Assembly: GCA_050010535.1 (NCBI GenBank)
Contig: JBEKKT010000010.1
Coordinates: 1 to 50,087 of the forward strand
Length of the DNA: 50,087 nt
Source: JAJRAG01 sp050010535
Lineage (GTDB): Archaea > Thermoplasmatota > Thermoplasmata > Methanomassiliicoccales > JACIVX01
Reading direction: 5' to 3'
A program made the position numbers and the translations under genes. Positions within the stretch are counted from its first letter, which is position 1. Each line of letters opens with the position of its first letter. Below, piece by piece: positions 1 to 7,508 of this stretch. The notes under the pieces were generated by a model, which had not been told where the DNA came from, searched no databases, and saw only the letters and a program-made list of their open reading frames with translations.

Positions 1-657
1 GAGCGTCGTTGGCATTCCCAACGCCCAAATAACCTTTCCAAGTGCCCCAATCCGGACCTGCAGATGGACCCTTAAAAGGGACGAAACTACCCCCTTGATA
101 AGTATAAATATTTCTGGTCGAGAAAGTTCTGTTTTTCAAAATCGCTCCAGCATCCCATACCGGCGTCGATACAATACTCCCGTCACTATCAATTTGATAT
201 TTTTTAAGAGAACCCCGCCAGAGGGGGTCCATTCCAGCCGGCTGGAATGAGGCGTCGTAAAGAAAATTCTCGCCGGAAATTCGGGAGGCCCCCACCGAAG
301 TAGCCGAAAATGAATAAATGGACTCTTTAATGACATTAATTGCCGCTTGGAGAGACACAGCAAGTTGGGCGGAGTTCCCCGCAAAAAAGGCATATCCTGA
401 TAAGGGGTTGACAAGGGTACCATTAGGGCTACCATCCGCAGTAGCACCGGGATCATTGGCGCTACTCACTTCACAAGGGTGTGCCGCGACCGCAATTGCG
501 CTGGTATCCCCTGACTGGGTCACTGAAGGATTACTGGTCCCCCCATAATATGCGCCCCATTCCATGGTATTTTGAAGGTTTTTGGCCATGTCTGACCCGA
601 AACCGACCATCAATAGCATCGGAACAACACTCTGGGCTCTCGTTGCTTCCGACAGTT
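1..657 (-). CDS. Partial PilY1-like type IV pilus tip protein (bacterial type), open at the left edge
   Basis: The minus strand is open from the TGA of the neighbouring gene (671-673) to the left edge, with no stop. The translation contains MLLMVGFGSDMAKN, ENFLYDASFQPAGMDPLWRG, LKKYQIDSDG, VWDAGAIL and RNIYTYQGGS. This order (VWA-like part, then the ENFLY/WRG/LKKYQ stretch before the beta-propeller) is what I recall of bacterial PilY1 proteins, especially from Deltaproteobacteria and relatives. No convincing start codon or ribosome site is visible; homology seems to begin around 610-650. PilY1 sits at the tip of bacterial type IV pili and is not expected in archaea. The A+T-richer codon use differs from the genes to the right. 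It could be a transferred fragment or a chimeric contig end. Confidence 0.6.
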
Positions 658-670
658 GAAGGTGATGTCC

Positions 671-1390
671 TCAGAACCTCGCCTTGAGAACGGTTATTCC
701 CTCACTCTTGGAAATGTCGATCGACATCTTCCCAGTAAGATGATTCGTTCCCCTCATCTTCAGGACTTCAAGGTACTTTCTCCTTGTACCCGGTTCGTCC
801 AACATCAGAAGGAGGACGATTCCGTCCACTGCGTAGGATATCTCTGGAGGATACAGCTCTCCAGGAGTCACCTCACCGGTCAGAAGGGTCGTCGCGTTCC
901 AGTTCTTCAGCCGGTTTGCCATGTCGAACAGGAACGACCTGTAATCGTCTTTCAGCATCGTGCCGATGACGGTGATCGGATCGATCACGATCCTCTGAGG
1001 AATCACCTCGGCGATTTTTTCCTCGATCGCTTCCAGGATCTGGGAGGCGTTCATCTCCCTCAGATTTGCTCCAAGATCCATGTACTCGATCTCTTTTCCG
1101 AGGTAGTCCTGCCTCATGAAATCGAACTGAGAGGCGAATCTGAGCATCCATTGAGTCGGCTCGCTGAGAGTCGTTATGAATAGTCCCTTTTCTCCGTTCG
1201 CCGCTCCCTCGCACAGGAACTTCAGGCCGAAGGTGGTCTTCCCCGTGCCAGCAGTGCCGGAAACAAGAATCACAGCCGGGAACGGGAATCCGCCTTCTAT
1301 CATCTCATCCAAGCCGGGTATCCCAGAGGGTATCCTCACAAGCGGCATACGTGCATTCACTCTTCCTTTCTCCGTATCCATGTTGGTCAT
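671..1390 (-). CDS. KaiC-like RecA-superfamily ATPase (RAD55/KaiC family)
   Basis: 239 residues, a single KaiC-type domain. Near the N-terminus is the IPGLDEMIEGGFPFP stretch typical of KaiC/RAD55 proteins. It is followed by a full Walker A (SGTAGTGKTT, about residues 44-53), and a Walker B-like strand ends at RIVIDPITVIG. Such archaeal proteins bind ATP and usually act in signalling or in control of a partner; the substrate here cannot be read. The ATG lies 3 nt after the stop of the upstream gene, with GGGTGA as a Shine-Dalgarno sequence inside the end of that gene, so the two are translationally coupled. Family assignment is firm, function unknown. Confidence 0.85.
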   Translation of the reverse strand: MTNMDTEKGRVNARMPLVRIPSGIPGLDEMIEGGFPFPAVILVSGTAGTGKTTFGLKFLCEGAANGEKGLFITTLSEPTQWMLRFASQFDFMRQDYLGKEIEYMDLGANLREMNASQILEAIEEKIAEVIPQRIVIDPITVIGTMLKDDYRSFLFDMANRLKNWNATTLLTGEVTPGELYPPEISYAVDGIVLLLMLDEPGTRRKYLEVLKMRGTNHLTGKMSIDISKSEGITVLKARF

Positions 1391-1393
1391 GTC

Positions 1394-2068
1394 CTATTCA
1401 CCCGTTCCCTTGAACTCGATCTTCGCATCTCGAATCCCATTCTTGTTGGACCCAGAAGCGGAAGCCATCAACTTCTCGACATCCACCTCGCCCACGCACA
1501 ACGGCTTCATGGCCTCATAGAGATGCGCGCTCTTCTCACCGTCGATTATCAAAGGCACCAGGATGTTCTTCCTCTCTCCGAATATCCCCATAAGATTGGA
1601 AAGCAAGAACTCCACCTTCAGGAAATTGTTGTATGGCACCAGGGACGCAGGATTGTCTATGATCACAAACTCTCCTTTGCACTGGTCGAGAGTGTCCCAT
1701 CCGACCGACCGGACCCAGGTCGCGAGGGCGGAAGGAAGATCGTTTATGTTGAAAGGTCCGGCCAGCAGGCCAATCTGTCCTTGCTCGATCTTTGTGTCGC
1801 CCGAGTATCTGCTGATGACGTCGATGAACGTGAGCCCGCCGATGTTTATCTTATGCATTCTGGAAAGATGAACGATGTACTGGTGCGGACGGTCCACCGA
1901 TATGAATATCCCTCGCATCCCCTTCTCCTCCAATAGACCTGACAGCAGAACAAGATGAATCTTCATGAACTGAGTTGATCTGACATTGAGGAGGACGAGG
2001 CCCGTCGACCCGACATGGTCGACCGCGTCGAGGACGAACCTCATCAGAATAGTGTCGCTCTCGTTCAC
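1394..2068 (-). CDS. P-loop-less RecA/KaiC-fold companion protein
   Basis: 224 residues, GTG start. The alternating strands and helices resemble the KaiC fold: LVLLNVRSTQ, GIFISVDRPHQYIVHLS, then a Walker B-like strand GEFVIIDNPASL. However, no GxxGxGKT/S motif is present, so it probably does not hydrolyse ATP. It is cotranscribed with the intact KaiC-like ATPase 3 nt downstream, and the two may form an active/inactive pair. TATA-like TACATAATAG lies upstream at about 2098-2107. I do not recognise a named family; the fold is inferred from the pattern and the neighbour. Confidence 0.65.
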   Translation of the reverse strand: MNESDTILMRFVLDAVDHVGSTGLVLLNVRSTQFMKIHLVLLSGLLEEKGMRGIFISVDRPHQYIVHLSRMHKINIGGLTFIDVISRYSGDTKIEQGQIGLLAGPFNINDLPSALATWVRSVGWDTLDQCKGEFVIIDNPASLVPYNNFLKVEFLLSNLMGIFGERKNILVPLIIDGEKSAHLYEAMKPLCVGEVDVEKLMASASGSNKNGIRDAKIEFKGTGE

Positions 2069-2530
2069 GCTGATCCATTGAAAGACCCGCCGACTCTATT
2101 ATGTACCTTTTCCAACCAATATCGGAACTGATAACCACTAGCACGCGATGGAAGTCATAAGCGACAGCGTTCTGCGTGTACCCATCGTTACTCCAATTCT
2201 ACCCCGCGAATCCGAACAGCATCAACCGGACACGGAAAGACATAACGCGCCGTTCTTGCAATCAAAGGTTTGTCTTCATGAACAGAAATCAATCGTCGGC
2301 CGACTAGGGAGCAGTCACGTCAACTCATCTTTCATTCTGAGGTATTCAATCTCCGTTACCTCGGGGACATGGGTTACGACGGCGAGTCTGTGAATCATCC
2401 GTGTACATCCAATCAGACAAGAATCGAGAGAAAATCCTAACTAACGGGGAAGGAACCATCATATTGCCCGCCAGGGAACCAACTAGATTTCATACGAAAA
2501 TAATTGGAGATCCCGTAAAGAGAAAGCGTA
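2069..2530. other. Gene-poor stretch with a TATA-like box and one copy of a direct repeat
   Basis: No convincing coding frame. An 81-codon plus frame at 2148 has no ribosome site, no domain and a composition unlike its neighbours. The left end holds the probable minus-strand promoter of the KaiC-companion gene. The 16-nt core of a direct repeat lies at 2432-2447, and its second copy is on the far side of the next two genes. Confidence 0.5.
2416..2457 (+). repeat. Direct repeat bracketing a two-gene cassette, left copy
   Basis: The exact core AAATCCTAACTAACGG (2432-2447) recurs at 3156-3171. The flanks are similar but not identical (GACAAGAATC against GACAGGATTC before it; GGAAGGAACC against CACGGTACC after it). 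The two copies are in the same orientation about 724 bp apart, with the DUF3892 gene and the small cysteine-containing gene between them. Confidence 0.7.
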
Positions 2531-2839
2531 TCAGAACTCAGGCAATTCGCCTAGATTATCCCTCTTAGTTTGATTCTTATCTGTCCGAATGAACTCCCGT
2601 CCATCAATGACGACTATTCCAACCATTTCGCCTCTCAGGAGACGCATCGTTCCTTTGTCTGTAGGCGTGGTGCAGTAAGATCGCCCCACCTTGAGGTTTT
2701 CGACCACTTTTATTCGCTCCTCCTCATATACTGAACCTACACTATTCCCCAAGTCCTCGCGGACTTCCACTTTCGCAATGAACTGTTTGTCGTCGCTATA
2801 CCTCACTTTCGTTATCACGAAATCTGCCCATTTCGCCAA
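2531..2839 (-). CDS. DUF3892 family protein
   Basis: 102 residues from a TTG start giving AKWADFVITKVRY, which matches the usual N-terminus of DUF3892 proteins. The C-terminus (REFIRTDKNQTKRDNLGELP) carries the family's hallmark RTD...K.DNLG.LP ending. The TTG is preceded by GGTGGTG as a ribosome site. GTG codons at 2848 and 2845 would add a few residues. A far-upstream ATG at 3133 is unlikely because the extra reading would overlap the divergent gene completely. The function of DUF3892 is unknown; members are small and spread across bacteria and archaea, often in accessory DNA. It is divergent from the gene at 2888 and lies inside the direct-repeat bracket. Confidence 0.75.
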   Translation of the reverse strand: MAKWADFVITKVRYSDDKQFIAKVEVREDLGNSVGSVYEEERIKVVENLKVGRSYCTTPTDKGTMRLLRGEMVGIVVIDGREFIRTDKNQTKRDNLGELPEF

Positions 2840-2887
2840 CTTCACCACCGATTTTCCATGTTGCGATAGACCTAAATAGATTTCGCA

Positions 2888-3115
2888 ATGATGCCACAAA
2901 ATGCCATGAGCAAATACGATTCGATGAAGGTCATCAAGCCAACAACTTCGAGAAGAAATCAGGTGTGTGCAATCTGTAAGGGAATCATTCCTGCAGGGGA
3001 GACTCACTACAGGGAAACATTGACTGATCTGAGGATCAATTCCATCGGGAAACGCTATCATGTCATTTGCAAGGATGGAACAGAGACAAAAGGTCAGAAA
3101 ATCGAGGATTTCTAA
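2888..3115 (+). CDS. Small cysteine-containing protein, possible zinc binder
   Basis: 75 residues, or 69 from the ATG at 2906. The sequence VCAICKGIIPAGETHYRE has a CxxC knuckle, and a later YHVICKDG supplies His and Cys. The pattern resembles a treble-clef or PARP/HNH-like zinc site (C-x2-C-x~30-H-x3-C), probably structural. The lysine-rich N-terminus could contact nucleic acid. It is divergent from the DUF3892 gene with only about 50-65 bp between starts, so they probably share a control region. CCTAAATAGA just upstream is a weak TATA candidate. I do not recognise the family. Confidence 0.6.
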   Translation: MMPQNAMSKYDSMKVIKPTTSRRNQVCAICKGIIPAGETHYRETLTDLRINSIGKRYHVICKDGTETKGQKIEDF

Positions 3116-3140
3116 CGATTTCTCCGTCCGCATCCAGTCC

Positions 3141-3180
3141 GACAGGATTCAGGGGAAATCCTAACTAACGGCACGGTACC
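3141..3180 (+). repeat. Direct repeat bracketing a two-gene cassette, right copy
   Basis: Second copy of the repeat whose first copy is at 2416-2457, with an identical 16-nt core at 3156-3171. It begins about 25 nt after the stop codon of the small cysteine-containing gene. Confidence 0.7.
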
Positions 3181-3277
3181 GGCTGTCCGCGTATTATCGT
3201 GCAGAATGGCATTTTGCACAAGAATGCCCTCATTAATGTGCAAAGCCGATTGTTGTTCGAAAAGAAGGAGCTGGTTA

Positions 3278-3577
3278 TTACTCGACATGCTCGATCTGGC
3301 TCAAGAACCAAGGACGAGTGGGGCGCTCCATCAATCTCCATGTTGTTGCGCTGCCTTCAACCTCAATAAGAGCTGGAATGGTATACCCTGATGCTCGTGC
3401 AGTTTCCCATAATGCGAACAACAATGACGCTGTCGCACATGCGGTAACCATACTCTCCTGTTCCAGGACATAATTGCAATACTGCGAGAAACTAGACCGG
3501 AGTAGTGAAGGCGGTGTCTGTGTATGAGGAAATCTGTAGGAAATGAGTCTCAGCACCTGGCATTGAGATCGGTTCAC
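3278..3577 (-). pseudogene. Relic of a C39-like (papain-fold) peptidase-domain gene
   Basis: A 99-codon frame contains YCNYVLEQESMVTACATASL. The pattern EQE..VTACATA is, as I recall it, the active-site region of C39-like papain-fold domains, with Cys as the likely nucleophile. The rest of the domain, including its His, is missing: the frame stops after about 45 more residues and no ribosome site precedes it. The surrounding 3120-3780 holds nothing else coding. Identity rests on one motif, so this is tentative; it may be a decayed gene end rather than an intact small protein. Confidence 0.35.
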
Positions 3578-3680
3578 TGCAATTCCTTTTTATCAGATCA
3601 GAGTCAGAAAGTGAATATCGGGCAGTACCTGATTAGAAGGGTCAATACCTTGGCAAAGAACTGCTTTTTCTCACACTCCT

Positions 3681-3720
3681 ACACTTCTGACAGTTCTGAT
3701 GGCAGCTGAGGACGGAAAAA
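3681..3720 (+). repeat. Dispersed TTCTGACGG-tandem repeat, copy A (diverged)
   Basis: Reads ACACTTCTGACAGTTCTGA then TGGCAGCTGAGGACGGAAAAA. The tandem 9-mer and the following GGCAG match the consensus with a few substitutions. It lies about 60 nt beyond the stop codon of the minus-strand gene ending at 3784. Confidence 0.6.
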
Positions 3721-3783
3721 CGAGAGTCTCGAGGCCTCAATTCTGATTCCAAATGAGAGCCCTATTCATCCGACAGGACGTTT

Positions 3784-4062
3784 CTAAAAGAACTCCCCGA
3801 GGTCCTTGAGGGTAATCAAGGGATGAGTCTTTATGTGACAGTTGTCGATGAGAGCGTCTCCGAGCAGATCCATTATTTCGGTTGACTTATCCACTTCGAG
3901 AACAAAATATCCCGCGCGAACGTCTGCAAACATCCCACCCTCAATGAACTTGGCTGACTTCTGGATTTCTTGAAATTGTTTTCCCACAATCCGGCGCACA
4001 CGCTTCACGTCATCGTCCCTAGGCACACTGTCGAAGACTTCGAATTCGACGAATATTCTCAT
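3784..4062 (-). CDS. Small alpha/beta protein, ferredoxin-like fold suspected
   Basis: 92 residues: a beta strand (MRIFVEFEVF), a helix rich in charged residues (DDVKRVRRIVGKQFQEIQKS), strands (FIEGGMFADVRAGYFVLEV), a helix (STEIMDLLGDALID) and a last strand. This looks like a dimeric alpha-beta barrel such as the muconolactone-isomerase or DUF3303 group, but I cannot name the family securely. The start is well supported: GGAGGGG lies 4-5 nt before the ATG, and a TATA-like box is about 45 nt upstream. Confidence 0.65.
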   Translation of the reverse strand: MRIFVEFEVFDSVPRDDDVKRVRRIVGKQFQEIQKSAKFIEGGMFADVRAGYFVLEVDKSTEIMDLLGDALIDNCHIKTHPLITLKDLGEFF

Positions 4063-4101
4063 GACCCCTCCTTGAAATCGTCACTCAAATCTTCGGATCC
4101 C

Positions 4102-4112
4102 CACTATATAAG
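4102..4112 (-). promoter_or_regulatory. TATA-like box for the gene starting at 4062
   Basis: CTTATATAG on the minus strand, about 42-50 nt before the ATG, with an AGGAGGGG ribosome site at 4066-4074. The spacing suits a short leader. Confidence 0.5.
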
Positions 4113-4322
4113 AATTTCTTCGATAAAGTTGATAGAAAGAAAAGAAAGGGGTTTGGTCTATCTCTCATACCTTCGAACAGGTGCTTTGTACCGGGAACGG
4201 TACAAATCGACCCCTTCTAGTCATTTTCGTGGCTACAAATCCCGATTGGTCCACTACCTAACTTAGTTCTCATAGTCTAACGATTTCCATCTGAATTCGA
4301 TGTAAAGGTTGATACAAGCAAG

Positions 4323-4637
4323 ATGTCGGAAGCAGACCGCTATTTCCTGGAGAAGAAACTCATAATCGAAGGTTGGAATATCACACACCAAGCATTCGTC
4401 GAATCTTTAGGTTCCGAAAAGGCACTTGAAAAAATCAAATCCTATGTGAGAATGTCAGGTGAGGCATTTGTTCACAACATGACAAAATTGTTCGGGATCA
4501 AGGGAGATGATTTCGAGAGAATCGCAGAGATTGACCATCTTGCAGAAGTGTTATTCAACGCTGATTATCAGGAAATCGAGTGGACCTCGAGAGAATCGTC
4601 CGAATACGCTCCGAGGAGATTGTCACAGACATCATAA
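4323..4637 (+). CDS. Hypothetical helical protein, possibly truncated at its 3' end
   Basis: 104 residues, largely helical. SLGSEKALEKIKSYVRMSGE followed by a FGIKGDDFERIAEIDHLAEVL stretch faintly recalls the L-2-amino-thiazoline-4-carboxylate hydrolase/DUF6125 style of archaeal protein, but no cysteine or other catalytic residue is visible and I would not assign that function. The last 15 residues (after EIEWTSRES) look unlike a natural C-terminus. The stop overlaps the end of the convergent acetyltransferase gene by 6 nt, so the gene may have been cut at that junction. Confidence 0.5.
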   Translation: MSEADRYFLEKKLIIEGWNITHQAFVESLGSEKALEKIKSYVRMSGEAFVHNMTKLFGIKGDDFERIAEIDHLAEVLFNADYQEIEWTSRESSEYAPRRLSQTS

Positions 4638-5102
4638 ATTCTTTCTATTGTCCAGGCGTTTCTCATAGAAAAGGTTGAGCGGGCTCGGCTTATACGGGCC
4701 AAATGCCAGGATCTGCACGTACCCCATCCGCTCGTACAGGCCGATGGCCTCGTACTGGTATGGCCCCGTCTCAAGGCGCATGATGCGGATATCGCGTTCC
4801 CTTGCATAGTCTTCGAGGTGACCTAGCATCAGCTTTCCCAGCCCCTGTCCCCGGAACTCAGGGCGGACGTACATCCGCTTGATCTCGGCGAAGTCGCCGT
4901 AGAGCTTGACACCGCCGCATCCTGCCGGAATGCCATCCAGGCGCATGACAAAAAACGCTACGCCCTGCCTGATGAGCTGCTCGGAGGACAGACCGTACTG
5001 GCATTCTAGGGGATACAGAGGGGTGAGATAGTTCTCAAGTTCGCCAATTAGTGTCACCGAATCGCCGCTGTCAGGGCGTTCGGGCTTGACCGTCACATTC
5101 AA
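4632..5102 (-). CDS. GNAT family N-acetyltransferase
   Basis: 156 residues. The acetyl-CoA binding motif A is clear: IKRMYVRPEFRGQGLGKLML (R/Q-x-x-G-x-G/A pattern). It is followed by RLETGPYQYEAIGLYERMGY, the usual motif B with the conserved Tyr. The acyl acceptor cannot be read; relatives act on amino acids, antibiotics or protein N-termini. It is monocistronic and overlaps the convergent upstream gene by 6 nt. It is rich in GC-ending codons compared with the surrounding A+T-rich spacer, and motifs like these are common in bacterial members, so lateral gain is possible. Confidence 0.9.
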   Translation of the reverse strand: MNVTVKPERPDSGDSVTLIGELENYLTPLYPLECQYGLSSEQLIRQGVAFFVMRLDGIPAGCGGVKLYGDFAEIKRMYVRPEFRGQGLGKLMLGHLEDYARERDIRIMRLETGPYQYEAIGLYERMGYVQILAFGPYKPSPLNLFYEKRLDNRKNL

Positions 5103-5615
5103 GTCTCATTCTCCCTTCGCATGTCATAACTCCAATAATATTGCCGGTGACTGTCTCATATCTCAACCATATTGATACCCATCTTGATAAGCAGTTTTGA
5201 CATCAAACAACTTCACTTGAAGTTCTCGGGCGTGCTTATCTGGGCTTTCCTGGTCACTGATGTCAATTAGTGGGTAGGCGCCACTCTCATCCCTCATGAA
5301 GTGTTGTTGTATTTTAATACGTGGGGAATAGCCAGTACTACTGCAATTTCAGAGACATCCTTCTCATCGACGGGCAGTCACTACGGAATTGCAGTGGGGG
5401 AGGAGTCTTCGGGGTGATTTACTTCTTTCCTCTCGGGATGTCAGTCCGGAATTTGCCCCTAAGGAATCATGGCCAGGAATTGTTTGATGGTAGGCTGTTC
5501 ACCATCGTTAACGAATGCGCATTAATGACATGCTGCCGAACTCAAGACTACCTCGATCGAATCCATGGTCTATAATTCCTAGTGGCAATGAACTGGGGAT
5601 GAGCAGCTTCTATTG
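5103..5615. other. Non-coding stretch, no gene recognised
   Basis: About 510 bases A+T-richer than the genes. Short frames on the plus strand (5321-5575, 5515-5841) lack ribosome sites and domain patterns. The left end should carry the promoter of the acetyltransferase gene. I see no repeat, RNA gene or relic here. Confidence 0.5.
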
Positions 5616-5960
5616 TCAAGAATCGACCTGGAAGATCCTAATCCTCGTTCGGGGGGGTCCTGACACTTCTGACGGTTCTGACGGCAGATGGGGGAGGGGA
5701 AAAGAAGAAAAGGAAAATGGTTTTGTGAGCTGGTCCCATTCTATGACGCTCGAATTGAATCCCCCGCGCTTGCGGACGGTGGGCTGCAATCCGAACTCCT
5801 TCGTGAAACTCCTGTTACCATCCATGATGATGGCTTTATGAGAAGGGATCTGACTCTCTCTGACCTCCTTAGGCAACCTCTTCTCGTACGTCTGGAACGC
5901 GGTGTTGGAAATGATCCGAGAGATCTCGTTCCTAATATGCTGTGCCAATGGATGAGGCAA
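5616..5960 (-). pseudogene. Truncated undecaprenyl/polyprenyl diphosphate synthase (UppS) N-terminus
   Basis: From a TTG start the frame reads ISNTAFQTYEKRLPKEV, then IPSHKAIIMDGNRSFTKEFG. HxAIIMDGNRR is the hallmark substrate-binding P-loop of cis-prenyltransferases (with Asp and Asn-Arg). Only about 65 of the expected 230-260 residues are present. After that the frame runs through unrelated residues and into repeat copy B. The enzyme would make the lipid carrier for glycosylation, but this fragment cannot be active because the dimer-forming and IPP-binding C-terminal half is absent. It sits 34 nt behind the Mmp11-like gene on the same strand. Confidence 0.6.
5661..5726 (+). repeat. Dispersed TTCTGACGG-tandem repeat, copy B, with terminator-like tail
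   Basis: Contains the perfect tandem TTCTGACGGTTCTGACGG, then CAGATGGGGGAGGGG and an A/G-rich tail. On the minus strand the tail reads CAAAACCATTTTCC followed by a T/C tract, a plausible archaeal terminator. At least 34 nt are identical to copy E at 8436. It lies at the broken end of the UppS relic. Confidence 0.75.
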
Positions 5961-5994
5961 AGAACCTCATCATATCGTTGCCAGATATTTGCCT

Positions 5995-6960
5995 TTATAG
6001 GTATTTCTCGAAATCCTCGGGCAGGGCTGCTGAACGGATTCCGAGGTCGAAGCAACCTATGCCAGCGACGGCTCCTATGACGCCCCTTTTGCCGGTTATC
6101 TCAATCACCCGGACACCGTTCCGTTCAGCGACATTCTGGGCCTCGCCGAGAGTCAGGATATCTTTCTTCGCCCGAAGTCCGTATTCCACCAACTCTTGAG
6201 GTATCTTCAGCCCTTGGAGCATCGCCAGGGCTGTGTTCTTCGAGAGCGTGTTCTCTTTTACGTATTGCACAACGTAATCCACGAGTTTCTGGATGTCCCT
6301 TTCCTCGACGGCGAAGGATACTCCGACGGAAACGCAGTTTGTCGTCTTCTCCGGGACGTTAGGATTTAGCTGGATGATCTTGTGCTCCAAGAGATGGCCG
6401 AAAGGGCTTCCCCGCGCCGCCTTCAACATCATGACCCAGGACGCTCCTTTCTCTTTCGTATCCGTGTCGTCGACTGCAAAGATAATCCTGACCATTCTGG
6501 GCGTCGTGATTGTGACCTCGATCGCATGGGAACCCCCAAGTTTGAAGTCGTCTGGATACTCTGCTTCAAGAGTGCCTGGCCCTTGAGGCAGACAAGCCCC
6601 CACCCCCACGCTCGCACCGGCAAGGCCCACCCAAGTCGTTTTGACCCGGTCACCTTCAACCCGAAGCGCCTTCAATCCCTGGCCTCCGAGATCCTTTGAA
6701 GCAGGACCGAATTTAACCTCCCTTTCACCGATAATAGTGTCAATGACGAGAGTCGTCCCTTCGACCCTAACATCTGTGATGACGCCTCCGGCGCGCTTTC
6801 TGTTCACGGCGTCCCATTCCACCGGTCCTTTCGCTATGCAATCCTCGATAATCTGGGCTACACCATTGGCTTCATCAACGAGTGTGATAACGCCCTTACA
6901 AAACAACTTGCCAAATCTCTCTATCAGTTCATCCGGACTGAAAATCTTGGACATGTTCAA
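5995..6960 (-). CDS. Methanogenesis marker protein 11-like protein (TiaS-related domain)
   Basis: 321 residues. The second half starts with RIIFAVDDTDTKEKGASWVM, the DDTDT motif shared by TiaS (tRNA-Ile2 agmatinylcytidine synthase) and methanogenesis marker protein 11. LAGASVGVGACLPQGPG before it, and NPNVPEKTTNCVSVGVSFAV after it, follow the Mmp11 order rather than that of TiaS, which has extra OB-fold and zinc domains absent here. By family analogy it may bind ATP through the aspartates. The substrate is unknown, and a role linked to methyl-coenzyme M reductase maturation is only suggested by the family's distribution. The ATG is not strongly supported; ATG codons 1 and 3 are both possible. 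A UppS relic follows on the same strand. Confidence 0.6.
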   Translation of the reverse strand: MNMSKIFSPDELIERFGKLFCKGVITLVDEANGVAQIIEDCIAKGPVEWDAVNRKRAGGVITDVRVEGTTLVIDTIIGEREVKFGPASKDLGGQGLKALRVEGDRVKTTWVGLAGASVGVGACLPQGPGTLEAEYPDDFKLGGSHAIEVTITTPRMVRIIFAVDDTDTKEKGASWVMMLKAARGSPFGHLLEHKIIQLNPNVPEKTTNCVSVGVSFAVEERDIQKLVDYVVQYVKENTLSKNTALAMLQGLKIPQELVEYGLRAKKDILTLGEAQNVAERNGVRVIEITGKRGVIGAVAGIGCFDLGIRSAALPEDFEKYL

Positions 6961-7001
6961 CGGCCCTCCAAATCCTGGGCGGGCTAGACACGATGCTTTT
7001 G

Positions 7002-7226
7002 CTATGTTTTATCACTTTCGCGAAAATCCCCGACGAATCTGGAAGGAAGATCCGCCAGTTCAAGGATGACTAGCGAGCCATTGGCCTCAGCTCGATAGAC
7101 TAAGAACTTGCCTTTCGCCATGAGGACTTCGTCGAAATGGAATCCCTCGGTTTTGATCAGTCGCGGAGGGTGCCTAGGAAGCTCCTTCAAAGAGTACCCA
7201 TCCAGAATTTCGATTTCATCCCTCAC
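7002..7226 (-). CDS. Small hypothetical protein
   Basis: 74 residues from the GTG at 7226, chosen because CGGAGG lies 6 nt before it; an upstream GTG at 7241 would add five residues. It is beta-rich, with RLIKTEGFHFDEVLMAKGKF then LVYRAEANGSLVILEL, which could be a small barrel. No cysteines, signal or membrane segment. It stops 42 nt before the Mmp11-like gene start and is on the same strand, so the two may be cotranscribed. Family not recognised. Confidence 0.5.
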   Translation of the reverse strand: MRDEIEILDGYSLKELPRHPPRLIKTEGFHFDEVLMAKGKFLVYRAEANGSLVILELADLPSRFVGDFRESDKT

Positions 7227-7333
7227 GTCGGTCCTCCGCACTTACGTACGGGGGTAGTATACAAATTCGCGATTTGTCCTCCCCGGCGTGCTATAGCATG
7301 GCAATATATGAATGTCGGGGCGGCAGGTCGAAA

Positions 7334-7366
7334 GACGATTCTGACGGTTCTGGACGGCAGATGGGA
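7334..7366 (+). repeat. Dispersed TTCTGACGG-tandem repeat, copy C (short)
   Basis: Reads GACGATTCTGACGGTTCTGG then ACGGCAGATGGGAAG: the tandem 9-mer has a one-base insertion in the second unit, and the pyrimidine tail seen in copies B, D and F is missing. It lies between the divergent genes that start at 7226 and 7509. Confidence 0.6.
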
Positions 7367-7508
7367 AGACCTGATAAGATGCTCAATCGTCTAGCATACC
7401 ATTTCGGCAAAGAAGCAGGATTCAAGTTCATCAATAATCGCCAATTGAGAGGAGTATCTTGGATCAATCGAAATCTTGATGCCTATCTACATTCTAGTTG
7501 TCAGGGGA

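Noticed and set aside
2148..2393. 81-codon plus-strand frame after the KaiC-companion gene
   Set aside because: No ribosome site, no domain, irregular composition; it overlaps the minus-strand promoter region.
2850..3133. N-terminal extension of the DUF3892 frame up to the ATG at 3133
   Set aside because: It covers the divergent small cysteine-containing gene and has no homology to the DUF3892 N-terminus; the TTG at 2839 gives the usual start.
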